Notes under the pieces: model-generated | What the model saw: the letters and a program-made list of their open reading frames with translations, nothing else | The model's database searches: none | Told to the model about the DNA's origin: nothing | Assembly: GCA_031549485.1 (NCBI GenBank) | Contig: JAVBPR010000011.1 | Coordinates: forward strand, 1 to 36,813 | Origin: JAVBPR01 sp031549485 | GTDB taxonomy: Bacteria > Bacillota > Clostridia > Oscillospirales > Feifaniaceae | Length of the DNA: 36,813 nt | Reading direction: 5' to 3' | Shown here: piece after piece, positions 9,404 through 16,001 of the stretch | Layout of the letters: every line of letters begins with the position of its first letter | Position numbering within the stretch: position 1 is the first letter of the stretch | Position numbers and translations under genes: made by a program

Positions 9404-9433
9404 TTGACTTTTGCAAATAGCCTATGTTATAAT
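9404..9433 (+). promoter_or_regulatory. Promoter of the tRNA-Thr locus
   Basis: TTGACT (9404-9409) and TATAAT (9428-9433) are 18 bases apart. The predicted start is just before the tRNA-Thr fragment at 9446. The promoter probably drove the original chromosomal tRNA-Thr and can now read through to the intact tRNA-Thr at 9591. Confidence 0.8.
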
Positions 9434-9445
9434 TCATAGGCAAGT

Positions 9446-9494
9446 GCTGTCCTAGCTCAGTCGGCAGAGCACTTCCTTGGTAAGGATGTGGTCT
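9446..9494 (+). pseudogene. 5' half of a tRNA-Thr, broken in the anticodon arm
   Basis: The sequence begins as a normal tRNA-Thr(GGU): acceptor 5' strand GCTGTCC, D-arm GCTC...GAGC, then CTTCC-TTGGTAA-GGATG. The 3' side of the anticodon stem (GGATG) no longer matches CTTCC, and what follows (TGGTCTACTAAATGC) has no T-arm or acceptor 3' strand. The 15 bases TCCTTGGTAAGGATG are identical to those in the intact tRNA-Thr at 9591. The simplest reading is a chimeric junction: a chromosomal 5' half joined to foreign sequence by recombination in the anticodon loop. Confidence 0.85.
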
Positions 9495-9590
9495 ACTAAA
9501 TGCTAAAGCTAGACGCACAAGGGATTACAGCATTTAGAAATTTTCGTTTTTGTAAAATTACACTATAAATTACACTATTTTTTCATCTAT
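9495..9590. repeat. Junction spacer with inverted and tandem repeats
   Basis: The stretch between the tRNA fragment and the intact tRNA holds an inverted repeat CTAAATGCT (9496-9504) / AGCATTTAG (9529-9537). It also holds a perfect tandem 12-mer AAATTACACTAT at 9555-9566 and 9567-9578. Such repeats next to an integrase can be recombinase or excisionase arm sites. No gene is seen here. Confidence 0.6.
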
Positions 9591-9666
9591 GCTGTTGTAG
9601 CTCAGTCGGTAGAGTACATCCTTGGTAAGGATGAGGTCGTCGGTTCAATCCCGATCAACAGCTCCA
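9591..9666 (+). tRNA. trnT: tRNA-Thr (anticodon GGT)
   Basis: This is a complete cloverleaf: acceptor GCTGTTG/CAACAGC, D-arm GCTC...GAG, anticodon stem CATCC/GGATG around TTGGTAA (anticodon GGT), T-arm GTCGGTTCAATCCCGAT, discriminator T and encoded CCA. Only weak promoter-like sequence lies directly upstream, so it is probably transcribed from the promoter at 9404. It differs from the broken copy at 9446 at several stem positions, so it is not a simple recent duplicate. It may be carried by the mobile element to replace the gene it disrupts. Confidence 0.96.
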
Positions 9667-9670
9667 ATAA

Positions 9671-9706
9671 AACAGCCTTAAACCAATGTTTAGGGCTGTT
9701 TTTTTA
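9671..9706. terminator. Bidirectional terminator between tRNA-Thr and integrase
   Basis: AACAGCC-T-TAAAC pairs with GTTTA-G-GGCTGTT around a CAAT loop and is followed by T7. Because A-rich sequence precedes it, it can serve both the tRNA on the plus strand and the integrase on the minus strand. Confidence 0.85.
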
Positions 9707-9709
9707 TTT

Positions 9710-10972
9710 TCATCTTGTAGGCATTTCGACTCTTTTTCGGTGGTTTTTGGGATGGAAAATTTGCCTATATTTTGTTTCTTCTGCAATGACATCTTTTTGC
9801 TCGAAAATATCCGATATTCTTGATATTTGATCTTGCTGTGTTGTGCCAATTAAATGTGCGTAGTATTTAAGCGTAGTTTCAACATCTTTGTGTCCTAAAA
9901 TTTCTGAAATTGCTTTAATTGATACATTCTTTTCGAGGCAGCGACATACAAAAGTATGTCGTAAAGCGTGAACTGTGATATGTTCAATTCCGGCAGCCTC
10001 AGTAACATTCTCAATATGATCTTTTAATCTTCGTGGTTCTATATATGATCCGACTGTTGAACAAAAGACGATTTGTTTTTGATTCCATGCGGACCCGGCA
10101 ATAGATATTTCCTTTTCCTGTCGCTTTCGATGATCTTCTAAAATGGGAACGATTGTTGATAGTAAGGGGATATTTCTTTTTGACTTATATGTTTTAGGAT
10201 TTCCAACTTTTAAACTGCTCTTTACATCTTTTGCCCCTTTCTTTCTGCTTACCGATTTACTTATATTAACTTGCATTTTTTCAAAGTCAATATCTTTCCA
10301 TTCTAAAGCAAGCAACTCTCCTTTTCGCATTCCTGTTGCAAGTGCAAAGAGAAAAAATGCTTCCAGTCTGTGACCTTTGCACGCGTCCATGAATAAAGAT
10401 TGTTCTTCAATAGACATAACCCGGATTTCGGGCGGTTTTGTTTTAGGTACTTTTGTTCCGATGAAAGGGTCAGATTTCATTATCTCTTTGAATTGTGGCA
10501 GCAAAAGAGCTTGTTTAATTGCGCCACTTAGCGGGTGTTTGATTTTTAAAATGGTTGAACCTTCAAGACCTAAAGCATTATGCAAATGGCTATATAAGTT
10601 TTGTATATCTACGGCTGTAAGTTCTGTCAACAAAATTGATCCAATTCTAGGTTTTAAATGTATTCTAATATTTCGCTCATAGTTGTCGTACGAAGAATCA
10701 TCTAAAGTTAATGCAGCATAATCTCTTAACCATAAATCAAGCCATTCGCCGACGGTGAGGCCTTCAAAATCCTTCTGAGATTCTTTTATTTCTTCCTTTG
10801 TAAGTATTCCATTATCAACATCGTTTACTAACTGCTTTAAGGCTGTAACAGCTTTTGCTTTTGTATTAAGGCCCTTAGAAATTGAAAAGCCCTTGTATCT
10901 CACTATATATTTATTTGGCGCTAGTTCTTTAATTGATCCGCTTCCTTTATCACGGCGCAAATCTTCGGCCAC
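9710..10972 (-). CDS. int: Tyrosine site-specific integrase
   Basis: This 420-residue integrase catalyses insertion and excision of the element. The N-terminal 30-60 residues (GSGSIKELAPNKYIVRYKG) form the arm-binding domain of Tn916-like integrases. A core-binding domain follows (about 70-165). The catalytic domain shows Arg216 (ATGMRKGEL), the hairpin Lys near 263-265, His335-x-x-Arg338 (HALRHT), His361 (LGHKD) and Tyr371 (TLKYYAH). The start is GTG, with AGGAGG seven bases upstream, and the excisionase stop lies three bases away, so the two are one operon. Its 3' end faces the tRNA-Thr, as is usual for tRNA-integrating elements. All catalytic residues are intact, so the element may still be mobile. 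Confidence 0.95.
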   Translation of the reverse strand: MAEDLRRDKGSGSIKELAPNKYIVRYKGFSISKGLNTKAKAVTALKQLVNDVDNGILTKEEIKESQKDFEGLTVGEWLDLWLRDYAALTLDDSSYDNYERNIRIHLKPRIGSILLTELTAVDIQNLYSHLHNALGLEGSTILKIKHPLSGAIKQALLLPQFKEIMKSDPFIGTKVPKTKPPEIRVMSIEEQSLFMDACKGHRLEAFFLFALATGMRKGELLALEWKDIDFEKMQVNISKSVSRKKGAKDVKSSLKVGNPKTYKSKRNIPLLSTIVPILEDHRKRQEKEISIAGSAWNQKQIVFCSTVGSYIEPRRLKDHIENVTEAAGIEHITVHALRHTFVCRCLEKNVSIKAISEILGHKDVETTLKYYAHLIGTTQQDQISRISDIFEQKDVIAEETKYRQIFHPKNHRKRVEMPTR

Positions 10973-10975
10973 TAA

Positions 10976-11164
10976 TTAACCTCCTTTTTGTGCTGCTTTT
11001 TCTATCCATTTCTGAAACAGATCGGCGGGAATGATGATCCTGTTTCCCACAAGGATAGTTGGAAACCCTTTACTTCGCACTAACTTGTATGCGCTGTTTC
11101 TGCCGATACCCATTAGTCGTTGCAAATCATCAACTGTGTAGAATTTAACTTCGCAGGTTTCCAT
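10976..11164 (-). CDS. xis: Excisionase / helix-turn-helix DNA-binding protein
   Basis: The 62-residue protein has the MerR-like winged helix of excisionases and helix_turn_helix_17 proteins: FYTVDDLQRLMGIGRNSAYKLVRSKGFPTILVGNRIIIPADLFQKWIEK. It directs the integrase toward excision and probably binds near the attachment site. The ATG follows AAAGGAG with six-base spacing. It lies just ahead of int on the same strand and behind a large hairpin that may control read-through. Confidence 0.9.
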   Translation of the reverse strand: METCEVKFYTVDDLQRLMGIGRNSAYKLVRSKGFPTILVGNRIIIPADLFQKWIEKAAQKGG

Positions 11165-11191
11165 TTGTATCTCCTTTCATAAATAAATAAT

Positions 11192-11240
11192 GGCCCCGTT
11201 CCAAAAAACACAAAGAAATTGAGCTCTTTGGGACGGGGCC
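11192..11240 (-). promoter_or_regulatory. Long nested hairpin upstream of xis
   Basis: GGCCCCGT-T-CC (11192-11202) pairs with GG-G-ACGGGGCC (11230-11240), and inside it CAAAGA (11211-11216) pairs with TCTTTG (11225-11230). On the minus strand it precedes ATTATTTATTT and the xis ribosome binding site. It looks like an attenuator or terminator controlling xis-int, although the T run is broken. Confidence 0.6.
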
Positions 11241-11279
11241 GCGCCACGGCAAACATAATTTGATAATCACATAAACAGA

Positions 11280-11640
11280 TTTTTAATGTATGCCTAGGCG
11301 CGACCATACCCCCCGTTTATTCAAATTAACAACAGGATAGCCAGCCTTTGGCTTCGCAGCGGCAAGCTTGTCCCACTGCCGCGAAAAGGCCTCATAGGAA
11401 TTTCACCTCCCCCCATGCTTATGGGGAGCCGCCCCTCTCTGTGAAGATAGCCGGGCGGAAGTATCATTGTAATTTATGCGGGTCTTCGCGCGAGGTTGCC
11501 AAACCTCATTATTGCTCATGATGCCTTTGAGGGAATAAACCCTCGGCGCTGCCAACGCAAGGCTGATAGCCGCTCGCCGCATAAAATTGTAACTATACTG
11601 CTTTCTATTTAGTTGTGACAGAGGTTTTGGGCCTCTACTT
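11280..11640 (-). ncRNA. Candidate structured RNA or leader upstream of xis-int
   Basis: Almost 500 bases between xis and the sigma-like gene carry no convincing protein gene but many short perfect hairpins. They are AGAGG/CCTCT (11620-11636), GAGGG/CCCTC (11529-11544), GAGGTT/AACCTC (11492-11507), CCGCCC/GGGCGG (11429-11458) and CCCCAT/ATGGGG (11411-11426). The last would hide a GGGGGGAGG ribosome-binding-like sequence in front of a 24-codon ORF beginning MRPFRGSG. The G+C content is well above that of the neighbouring cargo. This suggests a structured RNA or a translated attenuator leader. I cannot match it to a named RNA family. The strand is assumed from the direction of xis-int. Confidence 0.5.
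11403..11582 (-). CDS. Doubtful 59-codon ORF in the structured region
   Basis: The minus strand is open from ATG at 11582 to TGA at 11403 (59 residues, Arg/Ser/Ala-rich, with an internal MSNNEVWQPRAKTR). There is no ribosome binding site before the first ATG and only AAAGGC before the internal one. It overlaps most of the hairpins listed for this region. It could be a leader peptide or chance. Confidence 0.2.
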   Translation of the reverse strand: MRRAAISLALAAPRVYSLKGIMSNNEVWQPRAKTRINYNDTSARLSSQRGAAPHKHGGR

Positions 11641-11660
11641 ATAACTGTAAAAAAAGTGGG

Positions 11661-12095
11661 TCATCGGGGACAGTTTTTCATAAAATTTTTTATTTTTTGT
11701 ATAGCGCGAAAGTATTTTTTCTTTATGCTGTCGTATGTAAACCCTAATTCCGCAGCTACTTCGCGTAATGAAAAACTTTCTGTAACATGTAATAAAACGA
11801 TTCTTCTTTCTAAAGCTGTTAATTGTGATAAAGCATAATAAAGCTTCGGATCGTCGATTTCGTCCATTATATCAAACCTAGATGAAAAGGGAACGGCTAC
11901 AAGCGAATCAAAGTCAGCGTCAATATAGCGTTCCAGTAAACCATAAAAACAACGATCACGGTAAAGTTGGCTTACTTCAAAAGCTAACAGTTCTTTTATA
12001 TCTGCTTCGCTAATTCCTGCATTTCTTAAAATTTCAGCTTCTTCGATATGCCGTTTCCATATATCTGATAATTCTTTTTTATAATTAAAAAACAT
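11661..12095 (-). CDS. Small sigma-70-like factor (region 4), ICE regulator
   Basis: The start is set at the ATG at 12095, giving 144 residues, because GGAGG lies five bases before it. The longer frame upstream has no binding site and runs through two hairpins. The N-terminal half is helical and acidic. Residues 86-136 are a sigma region-4 helix-turn-helix (LTALERRIVLLHVTESFSLREVAAELGFTYDSIKKKYFRAIQKIK). Tn916-like and CTn elements often carry such a protein (Orf7-like) near xis-int, where it activates the recombination or transfer genes. A canonical region 2 is not recognisable, so it may need a partner. The ribosome binding site is locked in a perfect hairpin. Confidence 0.85.
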   Translation of the reverse strand: MFFNYKKELSDIWKRHIEEAEILRNAGISEADIKELLAFEVSQLYRDRCFYGLLERYIDADFDSLVAVPFSSRFDIMDEIDDPKLYYALSQLTALERRIVLLHVTESFSLREVAAELGFTYDSIKKKYFRAIQKIKNFMKNCPR

Positions 12096-12100
12096 AAAAA

Positions 12101-12120
12101 CCTCCAATAAAAATTGGAGG
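12101..12120 (-). promoter_or_regulatory. Hairpin sequestering the sigma-like gene's ribosome binding site
   Basis: CCTCCAAT pairs perfectly with ATTGGAGG around a four-base loop. On the minus strand the GGAGG used by the sigma-like gene is the 3' arm, five bases before the ATG. In the folded RNA the binding site would be closed, so an opening factor, coupling or temperature may control translation. Confidence 0.6.
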
Positions 12121-12148
12121 CTAGGCTCGTTTTGACATAAAACGAACC

Positions 12149-12187
12149 AGCCCCCGGTCATTCAACACAAGTGAATAACCGGGGGCT
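12149..12187. terminator. Long inverted repeat upstream of the sigma-like gene
   Basis: AGCCCCCGGT-C-ATTCA pairs with TGAAT-A-ACCGGGGGCT around a seven-base loop, giving 15 pairs and one mismatch. The T tract on either side is poor. It lies between the NlpC/P60 gene and the sigma-like gene and may end read-through transcription or act as an attenuator. Confidence 0.5.
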
Positions 12188-12237
12188 ATGGGTACCTAAT
12201 ATAATAGTAAAACCAACGTTTTAATGCGTGGCGCTTA

Positions 12238-12267
12238 GGTGTGATTTTTGTATCAGTTAATCACACC
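12238..12267. repeat. Inverted repeat in the 12188-12393 intergenic region
   Basis: GGTGTGATT (12238-12246) and AATCACACC (12259-12267) are perfect inverted arms with a 12-base centre. The spacing fits a hairpin or a dimer-binding operator. I see nothing else in this 206-base gap that I can support. Confidence 0.5.
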
Positions 12268-12393
12268 CGGCAATATTTTGCTGACCTATCAAACTTTTCC
12301 CCTTTAACACCCCTGCAAAGTGTCGTAGAAGAATTATAATTGCAGTTTTATGTCGATTTATGGGGAATAATGGTTTAGCTGTTAAATAAGAAT

Positions 12394-14229
12394 CTATTGA
12401 TTTACGAAAAAAACAGGTTTTCTAATAATTTTAAAACCGGTCGAGAAGGCTTCTGTAATGCTTACGTTGTTTTTGCCAGCGTTACAATGGGCGACAAGTG
12501 GGCTACCGCTATTATCAAAGCCCACAATAATACCTAAATGATTTTCGTTACTTTTCATAGTACCGGGCTGTGCGAAGTAGACAATATCACCGGGCTCGGC
12601 GAGCTCCCATTTCGTAGCAATAGAATATGACCAAGCGTAAGAAGCACTGCTCCAACCTTTAACGCCGATTTGAGCAAAGCACCAACCGAGATAACCTGAA
12701 CAGTCAAGCCCAAAGGGGCGAACAGTGCCGGAAGTGCGGCTACCTGCGGCGGTTACTTCGGTTAACGTGCCCCAACGGCTATCCCAACCCGAAACTTCGC
12801 TCTTCCCACCCCAAAAGTACGCTACTTTGCCCTCTAATGAAAGAGCGGCAGTAACAACGCTTTGTCGGCTTAAATCAAGCCCTTCAAGTGACTTCATAAG
12901 TGCGGCTACTTCCGCAGGCGTTAGAGTTGAAAGAGAAGAACATAAGATGTCCAGCATAAGCAAATAATTTTCCGGTGACATTAATTCATTTAGCGCCTCG
13001 TTTTGATCTGCGTTAAAGTGGTAAAGTTGCGCCCCATCTTTATATGAAAGGCTATCTATAATAATAGTTAAAATACGATAGATGTAACTTTCTGTTGTTG
13101 TGTTTCCTTCATCATCAGTAACAGTAGAGCTTCGCGTTTCTTCTTTAATAGATGTTTCAAAGGGTGTCATATCCCAAAAAACGGTTTTTAAGCGCGCTTC
13201 ACGGTCAGCGTCGAGCGTTATAACATCGGTATTGGCTTCGTCAGCCATGGTCGTTTTTACGGAGAATACGGCTATAACATCAGTCCAATTATTAATTGCA
13301 GAATTTGTTTCGCTGCCATCAAAAATCAATTTATATTCGTCATGTTGCGTAGTTGTTTTTACCGTTTCTATTTTGTCGGCAAGTTCCGTGTTTGTTTCAT
13401 TGATAATTTGTGAAAGCGTTTTTATATTTTCGCCGGTTTCGCTTGCAGAGAAAAATACTCCGAAAGGAGAGGCTACTACAGCCCCTATTATGGCAACAAT
13501 TAATAGAATGGGAATAAGCACACCGCCTGCGCCAATTGCTATCGATATTAACCCTTGTATCGCTGCTTTTGCCACACGCGCAATAGCTACAGCAACTCTT
13601 TTTGTGTTTTTTGCTGCCTGCTTCGCAGCTTGCACTGATCGCTTTGCCGCTGTTTTTGCTGCCCGTATTCTTTTCTTTGTTTTGTTTGCTTTCTGCGCGG
13701 CAGATTGCAGTTTTTTAACTTTTGATATAGTTTTTTTAGCGTAACCCCTATTTGAATTAAACTTCATTGACGATTTAGTTCTTTGAGGGTGTGATGATCT
13801 AGGCGAGTTTACATTTCGCCCAGATTGAAATTTTTTCACGATGTCATGTGATTTTCCCGGTCTTAATTTCTCTAGCTCTTTTTTTCTTTGTATGTTTACC
13901 GTTTCGTTTTTTGGTGAGGAATGCGAAAACGGCCTAGCATTTTCGCTAGGCCGTTTTCGATTTTCTGTGTATTTCTCAGGTCTTTTTTTAAACATTTTGC
14001 CTGCTGCTTGTTGTCCTTGTCGCGTAGAAGTTTCCGCAGCTTTTGTTATTTTTGCTTCTGCGTATTGCGTGCCTTGATTTCCGGCATTATCTTTGTTGCC
14101 CGAATCGAAATTTTTTTGTGCGGCGCGATAACGCTCTATTGCCGTTTTTTTCGCTTCACGTGGCAACGCGGCACTTTTACTTAAAACCTTAGGGATGAAT
14201 TTTGTGTTTTTTGTTTTAGGTGTGTTCAA
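12394..14229 (-). CDS. CD1108-type NlpC/P60 conjugation hydrolase
   Basis: This 611-residue protein is the wall hydrolase (VirB1 counterpart) of clostridial ICEs, which opens peptidoglycan for the transfer channel. Residues 1-220 are Lys/Arg/Ala-rich and probably cytoplasmic. One membrane span covers about 227-255. An extracytoplasmic linker follows, and residues 460-611 form the NlpC/P60 domain with Cys510 (FGLDCSGYL), His564 (ENHLGIIVG) and His581 (VAHCNAGKN). The start is TTG, nine bases after GGAGG. In related elements this gene directly follows VirB4, but here 15.8 kb of cargo lies between. A perfect 15-bp hairpin lies inside the coding region at 13924-13959. Confidence 0.9.
   Translation of the reverse strand: MNTPKTKNTKFIPKVLSKSAALPREAKKTAIERYRAAQKNFDSGNKDNAGNQGTQYAEAKITKAAETSTRQGQQAAGKMFKKRPEKYTENRKRPSENARPFSHSSPKNETVNIQRKKELEKLRPGKSHDIVKKFQSGRNVNSPRSSHPQRTKSSMKFNSNRGYAKKTISKVKKLQSAAQKANKTKKRIRAAKTAAKRSVQAAKQAAKNTKRVAVAIARVAKAAIQGLISIAIGAGGVLIPILLIVAIIGAVVASPFGVFFSASETGENIKTLSQIINETNTELADKIETVKTTTQHDEYKLIFDGSETNSAINNWTDVIAVFSVKTTMADEANTDVITLDADREARLKTVFWDMTPFETSIKEETRSSTVTDDEGNTTTESYIYRILTIIIDSLSYKDGAQLYHFNADQNEALNELMSPENYLLMLDILCSSLSTLTPAEVAALMKSLEGLDLSRQSVVTAALSLEGKVAYFWGGKSEVSGWDSRWGTLTEVTAAGSRTSGTVRPFGLDCSGYLGWCFAQIGVKGWSSASYAWSYSIATKWELAEPGDIVYFAQPGTMKSNENHLGIIVGFDNSGSPLVAHCNAGKNNVSITEAFSTGFKIIRKPVFFVNQ
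13924..13959 (-). repeat. Perfect 15-bp hairpin inside the NlpC/P60 gene
   Basis: CGAAAACGGCCTAGC (13924-13938) and GCTAGGCCGTTTTCG (13945-13959) are perfect complements around a six-base loop. The structure lies about 270 bases into the gene, in the low-complexity basic region, and resembles an intrinsic terminator. Confidence 0.7.
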
Positions 14230-14244
14230 TTTCTAATTCCTCCA

Positions 14245-14270
14245 ATAAAAAACCGCCCATAAAGGGCGGT
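14245..14270 (-). terminator. Intrinsic terminator after the HEPN-motif gene
   Basis: On the minus strand ACCGCCC-TTTAT-GGGCGGT is followed by a run of T, six bases after the preceding stop codon. It separates the HEPN-motif gene from the NlpC/P60 gene. Confidence 0.85.
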
Positions 14271-14275
14271 ATAAA

Positions 14276-14794
14276 TCAAATTGTTGTTTTGTAACTTTCA
14301 ATCTTGTCTGGTAATTCATTTAAAATAAATTTAAGAATATCATTAAATAACATAAATGAGTAAGTTTCTTTCGTATTAAAACTCCAACCCCAAAAAATAT
14401 TATGAAATTTAGATTGAAGTTCTAATGGCATTTTCTGATAATCTTCAAGGTTCATTAGAAACAAAATGCGAGGAATTTTTTGATGTGTAGTTTTATTTCT
14501 TGATATAACTAACTTATCCCAAAAGTCCATTTTTCTTATTTGATCTGCATATGATATTAACGTTTTATCGTTAGAATGAGTTAATATATCAACCACTCTA
14601 TCGATTGAAGATATGAAGTTTAAAAATTCAACGGTTAACAGGCTATAAATCTTCTCTTTATCTTTATCGTTATATTTCTTCATATTATCTATCGGATATT
14701 TTTCTAATGTAGAGAAGAGTTCTTTTAAATTAACGCCGCAACAATTTATAGACATTTCTACACTATAAAATAATTCTTTCTGCTTTTTTTTCAT
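14276..14794 (-). CDS. Unknown protein with HEPN-type RNxxxH motif
   Basis: The start is set at the ATG at 14794 (172 residues), five bases after AGGAG. An ATG 15 bases upstream overlaps that site. I do not recognise the family. The protein is mostly helical and contains RNKTTH at about 99-104, which fits the RNxxxH active motif of HEPN ribonucleases and toxins, preceded by a helix with KLVIS. HEPN proteins often act in toxin-antitoxin or abortive infection systems, so an RNase role is possible but rests on one short motif. No nucleotidyltransferase (MNT) antitoxin partner is adjacent. It has its own extended -10 promoter (14830-14838) and a terminator at each end, so it is a single transcription unit. 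Confidence 0.55.
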   Translation of the reverse strand: MKKKQKELFYSVEMSINCCGVNLKELFSTLEKYPIDNMKKYNDKDKEKIYSLLTVEFLNFISSIDRVVDILTHSNDKTLISYADQIRKMDFWDKLVISRNKTTHQKIPRILFLMNLEDYQKMPLELQSKFHNIFWGWSFNTKETYSFMLFNDILKFILNELPDKIESYKTTI

Positions 14795-14829
14795 AATGGC
14801 TCCTTTCATTAAATTTCTATTTATTTACA

Positions 14830-14838
14830 ATTATATCA
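14830..14838 (-). promoter_or_regulatory. Extended -10 promoter of the HEPN-motif gene
   Basis: On the minus strand TGATATAAT (TG-A-TATAAT) lies about 36 bases before the start codon. The -35 region is poor and overlaps the upstream terminator. The same nonamer occurs before three other cargo genes. Confidence 0.6.
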
Positions 14839-14865
14839 TAAAAAAGCCGCCTTATTAAGACGGCT
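14839..14865 (-). terminator. Intrinsic terminator of the agrA-agrC-SLOG operon
   Basis: On the minus strand AGCCG-T-CTT pairs with AAG-G-CGGCT and is followed by T6. It overlaps the stop codon of the frameshifted gene, so it ends the operon that starts with agrA. Confidence 0.8.
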
Positions 14866-15483
14866 CATAATAAGATATTCCAAGTTTTATTTCTTCTATT
14901 TCATCATTTGTATATTTTGCTGCTATTGTATAATCACTAATAATGAATATGACATTGCTTGAATTAAAGGGGATTAGCTTTCTGTTTTGAAAATCCACAA
15001 GTGAAAAATCTAATCTGATGCCGTTTGTTTTGCATTTTTTTAAGTATGACCGTATGCAGCTAGTGCACATTGATTCTTTCATTTTTTCTATTGATAAGCC
15101 TGTTATTTTCTTAGTAGGCGTATCAAATTTTGAGAAAGAATCTAAACAAAAAGTAATATGATATGAGGGGCTCTTATCAGGAATAAAACACATAAACTCT
15201 GGGTTGTCATCACTATTGCCGAGAGAAATATCGGTATAGCTGAAAGTGTTTAAATTAAGTATACCAACCTTAGGCTTTCCCCAACGCTTAGATATTGTAT
15301 AATCCGGGTTATCACTACAAATATAGCAATTATCTTTTGCAAGAGGAGAAGCTATATCCTCGGCAGTATAAAAACTTATTAGTTGTCCTCGCTTAACAGA
15401 TACAAAGGCAGTCGTAGAAATTAATAAACGATTAAAAATATAAGTATTAGAAAGTTGATACTTTTTAAATTTATTTTTTTCAT
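14855..15483 (-). pseudogene. Frameshifted gene, double-CxxC protein of unknown function
   Basis: An ATG at 15481-15483 overlaps the stop of the SLOG gene (ATGA), the classic coupled arrangement. It begins a hydrophobic N terminus (MKKINLKSINFLILIFLI) that stops at TAA 15421-15423. In the -1 frame an uninterrupted reading frame runs from this same region to 14855. It has no ATG, GTG or TTG until about residue 98, yet shows coherent protein sequence with CYIC and CTSC pairs (zinc- or disulfide-like). One added base in A7, A5 or T5 (15434-15480) would fuse them into about 209 codons. This could be a real mutation, an assembly error or programmed frameshifting. The function is unknown. It is the last gene of the agr operon. 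Confidence 0.65.
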
Positions 15484-16001
15484 TTGTTGTACTCGCTCAA
15501 ATCAAATTTTATTATTTCTATTGATTTGCCTTTGGCGTATTCCACAGTATATTTAGAGCCTCCATTAATTTTAGGGCTATATACTGCAATAAGGTAATCC
15601 GCGTTATCAACCATATATCTATTGCGAATATGATAAACGCCTTCAACTCGACGTGGCGAAACCATTACCACTTCATCACAACGGCTTAATATAGAGTTAT
15701 ATCGCTCTTTGTCAGCAAGCTGCCACGTTTTTGCCTGCTGCGGAAAAGGAACAGCAGCAATCAGTTTAATATCAGGATATAAAGTTTTTAAAGATATAAC
15801 ACATTCTGCCGCGTATGTATCAATGCCTTGCGCCATGCCGGATAAGAAACATTTTACGTTTTTTTTGGTAATTAAATATTTAACTTTTTGTGCAAGGTCA
15901 TTCTTTAATCTTATACAGTTATCAGCCCGTTCGTTAAAGCCCCAAGGTAATTTTTCCGAGCGACAACCTGTAAACGCACAGGTCAATGCTTCATTTATCA
16001 C
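15480..16001 (-). CDS. SLOG-family protein (YpsA/DUF1273-like)
   Basis: The 173-residue protein has the Rossmann-like SLOG pattern: CAFTGCRSEKLPWGFNE at the N terminus (8-24), FLSGMAQGIDTYAAE (52-66) for the phosphate-binding loop, then VPFPQQ and VYHIRNRYMVDNADYLIAVY. This places it in the YpsA group, related to DprA and LOG proteins and thought to bind nucleotide-derived ligands. No catalytic role is proven. The start is GTG overlapping the agrC stop (GTGA), and its ribosome binding site GGAGG lies inside agrC, so translation is coupled to the sensor kinase. That makes it a likely functional part of the agr operon. Confidence 0.85.
   Translation of the reverse strand: MINEALTCAFTGCRSEKLPWGFNERADNCIRLKNDLAQKVKYLITKKNVKCFLSGMAQGIDTYAAECVISLKTLYPDIKLIAAVPFPQQAKTWQLADKERYNSILSRCDEVVMVSPRRVEGVYHIRNRYMVDNADYLIAVYSPKINGGSKYTVEYAKGKSIEIIKFDLSEYNK

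Noticed and set aside
9446..9494. A second functional tRNA-Thr
   Set aside because: The T-arm and 3' acceptor strand are missing and the anticodon stem has a T-T mismatch.
11113..11307. 64-codon minus-strand frame overlapping xis
   Set aside because: It overlaps the xis start and the nested hairpin, has no ribosome binding site and no protein-like pattern.
12096..12161. Longer N terminus of the sigma-like protein (166 residues)
   Set aside because: The extra codons cross two hairpins and the ribosome binding site, and no binding site precedes them.
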